From assembly GCA_020912385.1 (NCBI GenBank), contig CP087213.1, forward strand, positions 1,736,001 to 1,800,000: a DNA stretch of 64,000 nt. Reading direction: 5' to 3'. Position numbers and translations under genes: made by a program. Every line of letters begins with the position of its first letter. Positions within the stretch are counted from its first letter, which is position 1. Under the pieces are notes generated by a model. That model saw nothing but the letters and a program-made list of their open reading frames with translations. It searched no databases and was not told where the DNA came from. This DNA comes from Neofusicoccum parvum. Taxonomy: Eukaryota; Ascomycota; Dothideomycetes; Botryosphaeriales; Botryosphaeriaceae. Shown in pieces: positions 1 to 9,453 of this stretch.

Positions 1-1170
1 CCGCCATCCGGCATCGGCGATGCGCCGGCGAAAGCCTGCCCGATAATTCAGGTCATCAACGGCGCTCTGGTTGGCTGCTCGTGCCTTCGGCCGGGTTGTC
101 CCTTGAGTTCTGGCGGGTCTCGTTGAGAAAAACGAGCGAAGATTTTCTGGGGAAGGAAGGGAGAACGAGGAAGCTGGCCGTGAACGACGATGTGCGCGAA
201 CGCCTACTTTTTCGCAGGAGCTCGTATCGCTCAACAACGCAGAAGAGCCTCGATGCGTACAAGTGCGCTTTTTTTTTTCTCCGGCAGCAGATTGTTTCGA
301 TCGGGGGGAACGTGTTGCGTGCGCGCGCAAGTGTTGTGGGGCGCGCGAACGGCCAGCGAGGAACAGGCGTTCGCTGACCCTGCTCCCGGCCCCCATGCCG
401 CTCCCTCTGAATGCGGATAGCAGGATCAGATATCCCACACTGGTGCTCTACTGCCCATTTTATCAGATGGAAAGGAAAAGGACGTCAGCAGCTCTGATAG
501 TAATGAAAATGTGGCGTGACCATACCATCATGGTGTCGGCAGCCAGCCTCTTCCCCGGTTTAAATAGTCGCCAACAGCCCAGCCAGCGGAGCGCCAGCCA
601 AACGGCTCTTCTCCCTCCTGGTTTTCCCGCTGCTTGACATGACTCTCTCCTTGCGCCCTGGTCCCTCCTCTGATTTCGGCATCACTTGCAGCCACGTTGC
701 GACCGATGAAACGGACTTCCGGCTTATGACATGAGAATTTTCACTTTCTTCGTTGCTACAATCAAAACTACCAGGACTATCAATCAACCCGTCTGCGCCT
801 GTTTACACAAAAACCCCATCCTTCCACCCGGATAAATGGAGCGGGAACACCGGACAAAGGAGAATCATGCTGAACTATGTACTACATGACGCGGAAAAGG
901 AGGAAGGGGGTGAGGGATGACATCCCGGAAGAAAGAGCGTTGAGCATCTCATTTCTACTACGGAAGAGAGCTCGGAAGTCGCCTTCTCAGGTTTGTGTGT
1001 TCTTTTCCGCAAAGGACTCCTTCGAGGAGGGTAAGCGAAAGTGCCATCGTCAAGATGAGGAACTTTCATGTCGAGGACTTTTCCAGTGTCTCCGTTTTTC
1101 AACTTCGGTCGTCTCCTCTTTCGTCATCGTCGCTTCTTACTTCAATTTTTCATCGGCTCTCCTACCCCCC
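1..1170. other. Left-edge intergenic DNA
   Basis: I see no supportable gene here. The open frames are short, overlap on both strands and match no family I recognise. The last 250 bases would be the 3' flank of ISU1. A run of T (about 270-280) and an AAATAG stretch near 561-566 are present, but nothing downstream gives them a role. Confidence 0.6.
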
Positions 1171-2003
1171 TTACGCAGCCGCGGCGTTAGTCTCCACGAC
1201 GGTCTCAACTTCAACCTTGGGCAGCGACGCGCCGGTGCCGCCAAGATCCGTCTGCCGTGCCTTGGGGTTCTTGGTGTAGTAGTTGGAGATGGCGGACTTG
1301 ATGGCGTCCTCGGCGAGCATGGAGCAGTGGACTGTTGCGGAGTGTGGTCAGCAAGACGAAGGCAAAAGAGAGCGGAGATGGAAAACTCACGCTTGACGGG
1401 CGGGAGGCACAACTCCTTGGCGATCTCGGTGTTCTTGATGCGGGCGGCCTGCTCGAGCGTCATGCCGCGCACCAGCTCGGTCAGGTAGCTGGAGCTGGCG
1501 ATGGCCGAGCCGCAGCCGAACGTCTTGAACTTGACGTCGCTGATGGTGTTGCTGTTGGGGTCGACGCGGATCTGCAGCTTCATCACGTCGCCGCATGCCG
1601 GCGCGCCCACCAGGCCGGTGCCTACGTCTGTTTCATTCTTGTTCATCGATCCGACATTGCGAGGGCGGCTGTAGTGGTCGAGCAGTGCTGCGGATGTCAG
1701 CTGGGGGGTGTCCTCGATCAAAGGTGGAGAGGGGGTGACGGGTGGCGGGGGAGCAGGTGCCTGCGGACGACGCGACGGCGGCTGCGCAAGGACTGCTGCA
1801 GGCCGCCCTCGCCGACGCATCGACGCAGCGCACGCGAGGCGGTGCGACCGGGGAGACTTATCTTTCTCGTGGTAGCTCCGCCTGCTGTTGACGGCGACGG
1901 CGGGAGCTGCTGTCCGGAGCGGCGATGCGATCTGGGGTCTGGCGGCGGAAGTGAGGAGCTTGCTGGCCTGGGCCGGCGCGGTGGCAACGGCTCTTCTGAA
2001 CAT
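1171..2003 (-). CDS. ISU1: Mitochondrial iron-sulfur cluster scaffold protein (IscU/Isu1)
   Basis: This is the U-type scaffold on which Fe-S clusters are assembled in the mitochondrial matrix, working with the Nfs1 desulfurase, frataxin and the Ssq1/Jac1 chaperones. I join three exons on the minus strand, 2003-1862, 1684-1391 and 1331-1171, giving 198 aa. The first ~40 residues are Arg/Ala-rich, like a mitochondrial presequence. The three cluster-ligand cysteines are visible in GAPACGD, FGCGSA and LHCSML, and the chaperone-binding LPPVK is intact. Intron 2 (1390-1332) is ordinary GT-AG and reads across as LPPVK-LHCSM. Intron 1 has no workable GT-AG pair. Removing 1861-1685 with AT-AC ends gives YHEK-VLDHYSRPRNVGS, which fits the family exactly. 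That intron is also 59 codons long and free of stops, so naive gene calling would retain it as a Pro-rich insertion. The protein identity is certain. The intron-1 call is an inference. Confidence 0.95.
1685..1861 (-). other. Putative U2-type AT-AC intron in ISU1
   Basis: The 5' junction reads AAAG|ATAAGT, a normal GTAAGT donor except that +1 is A. The 3' junction reads CCGCAGCAC|TG, with a CTGAC branch-like motif just upstream. The donor does not resemble the U12 consensus ATATCCTT, so a U2-type AT-AC intron is the better fit. Using the nearby CAG instead of CAC would insert one extra residue (KALLDH in place of KVLDH). The intron is 177 nt and stays in frame with no stop. Confidence 0.7.
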
Positions 2004-2588
2004 GGTGCAGGAGGATGCGGTGGGCGGGAGGATTGTGTAGGTCGCAGTCTGCTGCAGTGCACGCGCGTGTGGTGGTGGGAGCTCAATGGGAGCGTGGAGG
2101 AGCAGGTGTTTGACGTGCAGGGCGTGGGCGGGCTGGGGCGAAGATGGAGGTGCACGTCTTGATTATTTGAGAATGACGCCCGGCGCCCGCTCGGCTCGCG
2201 GACAAAGGCGGCCACTGCGGTCTCGGCCAGCGGGATTAAGTCATATCTCGGCTGTGGCAACTTATGCGCGTGCACAACCCAAACCGCCCTCGCTGCAGCC
2301 ATCGCGCGCCGCCAAATCGGCTCGCGGCCATTGCCCATGACGCCCGATCTGCGCGCCTATCACCGCTGCATCCACAGCTGCAATCCTCCAAAGCTGCGCG
2401 CTGCGTGTCCGATGATACTTGGATTTCTAGCGGTCCGCCCCCGAACGCATGCTTCAACACCGATGCTGCCGGCCCCGCCTAACAAAGCACGTCTCCGCCG
2501 CCGTCTCCCCACCAGCCCGTAACCATCGTACGCCGTGTCTCATGCAGTCGTCAACTTTTGTCTGTCCGCCCCCATGCACCTTCTATTC
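2004..2588. other. ISU1 upstream region
   Basis: This spacer lies between the UBP14 stop and the ISU1 start. Both genes are on the minus strand, so it serves as 3' flank of UBP14 and promoter of ISU1. I find no TATA box or recognised operator. Small open frames here have no recognisable content. Confidence 0.55.
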
Positions 2589-5147
2589 TCACACGCGCCT
2601 GAAAAAGTAGACGTAGGCAAACTTTTTCATCTCGTCGATGTCTGCCGCCTTGGCCACCTTCTCGTCGTTGAACAGGACCCAGGACGGCTTGTCTTCGTCC
2701 GGAACCTGCTTTCGGATGAACGCAACGTAGTGCCTGCTACACGTCAGTCATGGTCGTCGATTCGCGAGCACTGCAGACGGCTTACCCTGCGTGGATGGAG
2801 CTCCCCTTGTGGCAGACAATCGATTGTAGCTGGAACTTCGCAGGCAGCTCGCCCGAACCAGGTTCCGCCTTCTCCTTCGGCGCCGGAGTTTCCGCGCCCT
2901 CATCCTCCCCGAAGTCGCCAGTTGCCTCGGGGTGATTGAACAGCCAATCGACCGCACGCTCCATGTCGCCGCCCGTTTCCTTGAGAGCTTGACGTGCCTG
3001 TGGGGCCGCGAACCCCATGGCGCCCAATGACTCTATCTTTTCCGGGTCGATCGCTCCCGCTCCCGCTCCACCACTGCTTGAGCCACCCAGATCCACTGGC
3101 GTATCGATATCTGGATCCTCCATGTGCGCGAACAGCCAGTTGGACGCAGCTTCCGGATCAGAGTTGCCAGTTGCGTGCAGCGCCTTCTCGCACCGCACGC
3201 GGGGGAAGCCCATGGCTTCGAGCATGCCCAAAGCAGCCTCGTTGGGGACGAATTTGTCTGATGCACTGACATCCGCATCTTCCGGGAGGAGCTCCTCGCC
3301 CTCCTGGAGGCCTGGTGATTTGTAAGCATCGAAAGAGACCGCGTCGTCTCCAACAACTACCGGCACGTCCAGCTTTGTCGGAACCCAGTTGACGAGTTCG
3401 AACCGGCGTGCATTGACTGCAAGGACCGCGGGGAACGTCTTGAATAAGCTCTGCTTCGTGAATCCATCCTTGCTGCCGCACGCGGCGCAAGTAAGCTCAA
3501 CGACCTCCGATGCCGTGAAGATATCGAGACACTCCTTGAGCGTAACCGATTCGAACTCTTCCTTCTCGACCTCCTTGCCCTTTGCATCAATCACTTCCAT
3601 CTTGTCGTCCCTGGGGATTCTCCTGATAGGAACAGGGATAGAAATGTTCTCCATCTCATCTGTCCTGTAGCGGACCTTCTTGCAGCTCAGGCACTGTAAC
3701 TTTTGCTCCATGACGAATCGGAAGGCATCGACGGGATCCTTGAGAGGTGCAGGGTGCGCGGTGCGGGTGACCAACTTGAGGAGGTGGAGGAGGAGTTCAA
3801 AAGAATCTTGCTGCCTCATGGTAGAAAATTCAGGGTGGCCTCTCCCAATGAGGTGCTTGAGCATCGCGGGGGCAAGACCTTTCTGGTGAGGGACTTCGAG
3901 CGTCTGGTCAGACACAATCACGTCGCTGTCAGGTTTCGAGTAGCGGCCGGAGAGCAGACCATCGGCCACCTTGCGTAGCTGCGTCTCCAAATCCTGAGCG
4001 GGATCATCGGCTGGAGCAGGTGTGTCCTTGGGGTGGTAGTAACGTTCCTTGAATTCGGGCATGGAGAACAAAGCCTGCAAGACACTAGCAAGATAGCAGC
4101 TGTTTCCCAAGTTCTTGAGACCAGTGAAGCCGGGGCCGAACACAGGCTTCAGCTCCTTGCCATCCTCGGTGGTCATGGAAAACTCCCAGCGCAGGTTCTG
4201 CTCAATCTGCATTTCTGTCAAGCTCTTCTCCGTCTTCTGCCGATCTGCGATGTTGATACCCCAGTGTGCAAGGTGAGCAGTGAGCTCTGGGTCGACGCGC
4301 TCATCGTTGCAAGAGTAGCAGTAGATGTCCGCGGTGCCATCGGCTGTCAGGGAACCAAGCTTGACGGCCACCGGGTGGCCAGTGGCGTCAGAGTGCGCCA
4401 AGCCATGCGAGTTTCCTCCAACGCCGCCATATTGTGCACGGCCACAGCCAAGGTTGCCACAGGTCAAGCAAAGCCAAAGATTTTCCTTAAGGTCGCACAA
4501 GGAGCAGTGGCCCAAGTCTTGCGACTCGATTTTCTTGGAAGGTTCCTGCTCCAAGCACAGCGTATGCTCGCAAGGAATCATCTCCTGCTCCCAGGCCTTG
4601 ACCTCCTCCTGGCGTGCAAAGGTGTTTGCCTTCAGAACAGCATCCACCACGCCGGGCAGCTTTCCCTTCGATTTATCGACATCATCCACGCCACACTCAA
4701 AGCACTTGACTTGTGTGGTTGTATCGTAGCGATCCTCTTCGGTTTCAGCGGCAATGGCAAGCTTGGTCATCTTTTGAGGAGGCTCGTCCCTCTTGACCTT
4801 CTTGCGCGTGCGGCGGATGTTGAGCACGAGCGGGTGCTTGCGAGTCTCGTAGTGCAGGCGGGAGTGGTTGCGTTCGCCGGTGCAGCCGCCGTTGAAGCAA
4901 TAGAGGCAGACATCGAGGCCAGCAGGGTCGTCCTGGCGCAGGATGGTCAGGTGCCAGGCCTGTACGGAACCACGGTGGCCTGGGTGGGACTTACAATGGA
5001 ATCGAAGCATTGGGTGCAGTCCTCGCGGTACACGGACTGGCTGGGGCCCGGAGCGCGCAGCTCTGGCGCAAGGTCAGTTTGGAGCTCGACGGCCGGTGCG
5101 GGGAGCCTACCCGGGGCGTCGACATGCGTGCAAGCCATGGTGTTCAC
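2589..5147 (-). CDS. UBP14: Ubiquitin carboxyl-terminal hydrolase 14 (isopeptidase T / USP5 type)
   Basis: This enzyme disassembles unanchored polyubiquitin chains and so recycles ubiquitin for the proteasome pathway. Exons 5147-4995, 4932-2786 and 2733-2589 give 814 aa. A variant zinc finger covers residues ~38-75 (CTQC and CLYCFNGGC). The canonical zf-UBP (CSLC...CLTCGNLGCGR...HSHGLAH-like) follows at ~195-275. The peptidase Cys box is GNSCYLAS, and the His box GHYVAF lies in the last exon, so the active site is split across intron 2. Two UBA domains (ALGMLEAMGF and IESLGAMGF) are inserted within the catalytic domain, as in USP5. Intron 1 separates CFDSI from DDPAGLD. The start could be the ATG at 5147 or the one three codons later (MACTHV), which looks more like relatives. 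All catalytic features are intact. Confidence 0.95.
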
Positions 5148-6554
5148 AGCTTGGGGGAGGACAGAGCTGTTGTCAGCCTGTGGTGGGGAGGATGAGGCGC
5201 ACGACCGCGGCGACTGCGGGACAGTGGTGCCTGCCGAAATCGCGGGCCGGCGTTTGCGCGGGGCGGCAAGCGCACCGGCGGGCTATGACCTCACCCAAAA
5301 TCCGCCTGCCTGCAGCCAGTGGCCGTCGGGCCCGGCATGGCTCCAGCAGAGCAACAGCTCCTGTGCAGGTGGCTCCGTTGCGGTCCTGGCTGCTTTATTC
5401 TGTCCGTCCGGACGCGCACCCCGCCCACCGGCTTTTGTTTTTTGGCACTTGGCGGCACCGCCTCGTCACGCCACGCTGCACAGGTTGATAAACTCCAGAC
5501 ACTCTCGACGCCGCACGCGATCCCTCGCGCACAGTGGCGGTGCCCCAATCCTTCGGCGGATGGCCCTGAGGTAGAGGCGGATGGCGTGCCGCCTGCCCGC
5601 CGGAAAAGGCTCGTGGTTCACCGCCCAGGAGCTCCCCCAAGCCGGCGCTCCTTGCTCCGGGGTGGATAGCCTCCAGGCCGACACATCCAGGCCCCGTCCC
5701 CGACCCATTTCGGTGCCGTGGATCATCCTTTGACGCGCTGAGAGGGTGAGGGGCCGCCCTCCTTCATCGCGTAGGAACCGCAATGTCGAGCCCCATCGAT
5801 GAGCCTCATGATCACCTGCCAGAGTTTTTTGCTCTTTCTGTACCTTCCTAAACTAAGCGATGGCTGGGCAACAGATGATCTGGCGATAACGCCGCGGCAC
5901 AGTTGATGCAAAATGGCGTCAGGCAGAGCTCCACTGAGCAAGAGCCAGCGCTGCGGCTTATACACCTAATCCATTCTTCCCCTTCAGCGCTGCGCACCAC
6001 CGACGAATGAGCAGCACCATGAACACGGGCGGAGCTGACTGCTCAACTACTACTGCCCCTGATGGGTACTGTTTCCTGCGTGCCTTCTTCATCTGGCGGG
6101 CTCCTTAATCGCGCTAAACGGAACATGGGCGCTCTCGTCGGCCTTGGCAGAGTGTTGGCATTGCCCTCATGAATCGCAGCGACGAAACAGATTCGTATCC
6201 TGTTGCAAGCGAGCCAAAGCATTGATTCTCGCCTTGGCGGGGCCATCCGGAGTCAAGCAATACGATCATTTTCCAGTGTAAGGGAAAAGCATACTGAGAT
6301 TGCCATCCATCTTGGCAGGATCTGGAGATGTTTATACCACCAATCAGCCCTCCACAGCCCCAGAAGTCCTGACCACCGGTTATTCATGTTGGCAGTTCCA
6401 AGCCCTCCCACCCGCGATGTCGGCCAAACCTTCCGGGCCCACCGGGACTGGCAGTGAAAGGTGGTCGATATAAAGAGAAGGAACGGGGCCAGGGTCAGAC
6501 TGTCTTTCAAGATCAGGATCCCTCCCTCCTTCCAGAGCCCCAAACTCAACAGCC
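5148..6554. other. Divergent promoter region between UBP14 and the FAD oxidase
   Basis: This 1.4-kb region separates genes transcribed away from each other. It contains a TATA box for the right-hand gene and no supportable coding sequence. Open frames on both strands near 5,200-5,700 are explained by GC-rich composition. Confidence 0.55.
6469..6474 (+). promoter_or_regulatory. TATA box of the FAD oxidase gene
   Basis: TATAAA (in GATATAAAGAG) lies 81 bp before the ATG at 6555, a normal spacing for a fungal gene with a short leader. Confidence 0.65.
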
Positions 6555-8063
6555 ATGGACTCCTCACGTTCGTTGAAGCGTTTGATAACGCAGTCACTCC
6601 TTCTCCTGACCCCTGCACTCGCCGCCGCGCAGGACAATGCTGCTAAAGCCACCGAGCTTCAGACATGCTTGACTGCTGCTGGAATCGAAAACGTCATCGA
6701 AGGCGCCAGCACCTGGGCCGACGCCACTCTCTCCTTCCAAAAGCGCATCACGCCAGACCCGGCCGCCATCGCCTACCCCAAGGACAATGACCAGCTTGCA
6801 TCTTCCTTGAGCTGCGCCAGGAACGCCTCTGTCAAGATCTCTCAGCTCGGCGGCAGCCACTCTTTTGCTGGTTACGGGTTCGGGGATCCGGGTAACCTTG
6901 TCGTCAGCCTGGGGGCCTTCAACTCTGTGAGCTACGACGAGGCCAGCCAGGAACTAACTTTCGGCGGCGGCACCAGGGTCGGTCCGGTTGCAACTTACCT
7001 GTGGGAGAACTACGGGAGGCATTTCCCCCATGTGCGCTCCGGTCATGTTGGGCTTGTCGGCTCTTCGATTGGCGGCGGCTTTGGTACGACATCCCGTTTC
7101 TTGGGCACGCCGATGGACAACATCGTGGGCGTGGAGTACATGCTGTACAACGGCACCGTCGTTAAGGGCGGCCCTGGCTCTGATCTGCTTTGGGCAGCTC
7201 AAGGTGCCGGCTCTTCGTACGGTGTCATCTTGTCTATGACTACCAAGACCTGGGCGCCGGTGCACGAGAAGGCCATCAACTTCACCCTCTCCCTCGGCAG
7301 CGTGGACATCGACACCGGTGTCAAGGCCCTGATCTCCATCCAGGACTACGCCACCACTGAGGCTCCGGATGAGCTTGCCCTCCGCTGGCGTCTGACCGCA
7401 CCGCCTTTCGATGGCACCGGGTACTTCTACGGCGACCCCGCCGAATTCGACACCATCATTCAGCCCCTCCTGGACCGCCTGCCGGCCAACACCTCTCTCA
7501 CCAAGTCCGAGTTCGACTTCTGGACCATGGAACAGCTCACAACGGGCGGCATTACCTCGCCCAACGGCGGCTCGCTCGGCGGCCGTGCCTTCTTCACGCA
7601 AGCCCTGACCGTCACGACCGACGCGCCCCTGACCTACGACCTCGCCTACACGCTCTTCGAGTCGACCACCTACGCCTTCAACCGCACGGACCTGCGCAAG
7701 TCGGGCTTCCTCGACCTGTGGGGCGGCGTGTCGCGCGACATCTCCGACGCCGACACCAGCTACGCGCACGGCGCCAACCTGTGGCTCATCCGCTGGGAGG
7801 CCAACGCCGCCGACCCGACCGCCTGGCCCGCCGACGGCGTCGAGTACCTCAAGAACCAGATGCTGCCGTTCGAGCAGGAGCTGCAGGCCGCCGGCACCCC
7901 GTTGCGCGGCTTCGTCAACTACCGCGACACCGCCCTGACGGAGCCCGAGTGGAGCGCGAGGCTGTATGGCGAGGAGAACTACGCCCGCCTCAAGCAGATC
8001 AAGGCTGACGTTGACCCCGAGGCGTTATTCTCGAGTAACGGCCAGAGCATCCCGCTGCCGTAA
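6555..8063 (+). CDS. Secreted FAD-linked oxidase, glucooligosaccharide-oxidase/BBE family
   Basis: This is a single-exon gene of 502 aa with a signal peptide (hydrophobic core LLLLTPALAAA, residues ~14-25). It belongs to the PCMH-type FAD-binding, berberine-bridge-like oxidases (carbohydrate-oxidase branch, AA7-like), which oxidise oligosaccharides or other alcohols and release hydrogen peroxide. LGGSHSFAGYGFG at ~98-110 carries the histidine (H102) expected to bind FAD covalently. At the place where bicovalent members have the FAD-linking cysteine, this protein reads VRSGHVG, with Ser162 aligned to that Cys. It is therefore probably singly flavinylated. The C-terminal BBE segment (NYRDTAL, YGEENYARLKQIKADVDPEALF) is complete. 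Several NxS/T sites fit secretion. The substrate cannot be told from sequence. It has no obvious metabolic partner next door. Confidence 0.9.
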   Translation: MDSSRSLKRLITQSLLLLTPALAAAQDNAAKATELQTCLTAAGIENVIEGASTWADATLSFQKRITPDPAAIAYPKDNDQLASSLSCARNASVKISQLGGSHSFAGYGFGDPGNLVVSLGAFNSVSYDEASQELTFGGGTRVGPVATYLWENYGRHFPHVRSGHVGLVGSSIGGGFGTTSRFLGTPMDNIVGVEYMLYNGTVVKGGPGSDLLWAAQGAGSSYGVILSMTTKTWAPVHEKAINFTLSLGSVDIDTGVKALISIQDYATTEAPDELALRWRLTAPPFDGTGYFYGDPAEFDTIIQPLLDRLPANTSLTKSEFDFWTMEQLTTGGITSPNGGSLGGRAFFTQALTVTTDAPLTYDLAYTLFESTTYAFNRTDLRKSGFLDLWGGVSRDISDADTSYAHGANLWLIRWEANAADPTAWPADGVEYLKNQMLPFEQELQAAGTPLRGFVNYRDTALTEPEWSARLYGEENYARLKQIKADVDPEALFSSNGQSIPLP

Positions 8064-8666
8064 ATTGTCTCGTCGGGAAAAGTGTCCTTGGTCTGTCATA
8101 CCCCTTTTTTCTTCCCTTGTGAATAGTTTCCTGCACGTATGTTTAAATTCATAGACTACGAGAGTTCGAAATATGAGGATTCAACGAAGCGAAAAACAGT
8201 GATTGCTCAAGTGAGATTTTAAGAAGAGGAACTTCACCTCTACCGCATACCCGCGGCTGGTGGGTTGGCGGCGGAAAAGAGGTCATTTAAACTTCACCTT
8301 GGCGATATTGTGACAGCCGATATACTTTCGCATCCGGTCCGAAAGCCTTATTATACGCGTTCAAGCAGGTAGTGTTTCACACAGACTGGCGTCAAGAATT
8401 GGACGCGCTGGGATGACTTTTCGAATTCGACGAGCTTTTGTGTGCTCTGCTGGTGGTAGAGCTATGTACAGGTGGATCCTTCCTGCTACTTTCTTGGCTA
8501 GCAGTGTTCGACTTCCTTCCCTCAGGCACCCACGAGGTATTTCGGGTATGTCGTGAAAGAAGCGTAGAATACTCAAGGCATACATCCATATGCGAAAGCG
8601 GAGCAAAAGATGCGCCAAAATGTCCGGACCAAGGCTTCAATGCTCTTCGTGCGATCAGAACAAGCT
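8064..8666. other. Convergent 3' spacer
   Basis: This is 0.6 kb between the oxidase stop and the POL5 stop, with the two genes facing each other. It is relatively AT-rich. I see no gene in it. Confidence 0.55.
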
Positions 8667-9405
8667 TCATTTGTTCTTCCTCGTCGCGACCGACCAGTTG
8701 ATCCACTCATTGAAGAAGGATGGATGCAACTGCGACTTCGGGTCCGCGTACCACTGCTTCTGCGTGCGCGAGTACACGTCGGCAACCCTGCCGTAGTTCT
8801 CCGCCTCGCTGTCTTCCTTGTCCTTAGCAACCAAGACCTTTGCGACGAACAAGCTAGCGCGGCTGCAGGCACCAGCGTGTAGCTTCGACGCGTCCTTGGT
8901 CACTTCAGTGTGTATGTCCTCCAAGAGTTCCCAGACACGATCGACGTCATCGTCTTCCAGCATCGGCATGGCCTTCTTTGTGGCGTCGAAGTATTGCTTG
9001 AGCAGGTTGGTGCTTTTCTCGGCGAGCTGCTTGGCCTTCGTCTGGCGGATGAGCTGGAGGAGAGGCATGATAACATCGAGGGCGAGAGGGTTGGCATGCT
9101 GCTGCTTGACGTAGATAAGGAGGAGATCTAGCACGCGGTTTTTGAAGTTAATCATCGTTGCCTTGGCATCCTTATTATCCTTCTTCTTGCTTTTGTTTGC
9201 AGCTTCCTGGCGCTGCTTGAAGATTTTGGCAAGGTGTGGCTCCAGTGCCATCATCTGATCATCATCCATGTCCGCCTCGTCGTCATCTCCTGACTCTTCG
9301 CCCTCACCGGTAGGACCGGACATGTTCAGCGTCTTTGCAAGCGCAGCGTTGAACCTCTCCAGCTCTTCTTCATCTTCCTCATCACTGTCATCGTCTGAGC
9401 CTTCA

Positions 9406-9453
<48 letters not shown>

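Noticed and set aside
1335..2162. 275-codon plus-strand frame over ISU1
   Set aside because: It is antisense to ISU1 and low-complexity Gly/Arg.
4033..5574. 513-codon plus-strand frame over UBP14
   Set aside because: It is antisense to the verified UBP14 exons and has no recognisable content.
6954..7769. 271-codon minus-strand frame over the FAD oxidase
   Set aside because: It is a shadow of a GC-rich single-exon gene.
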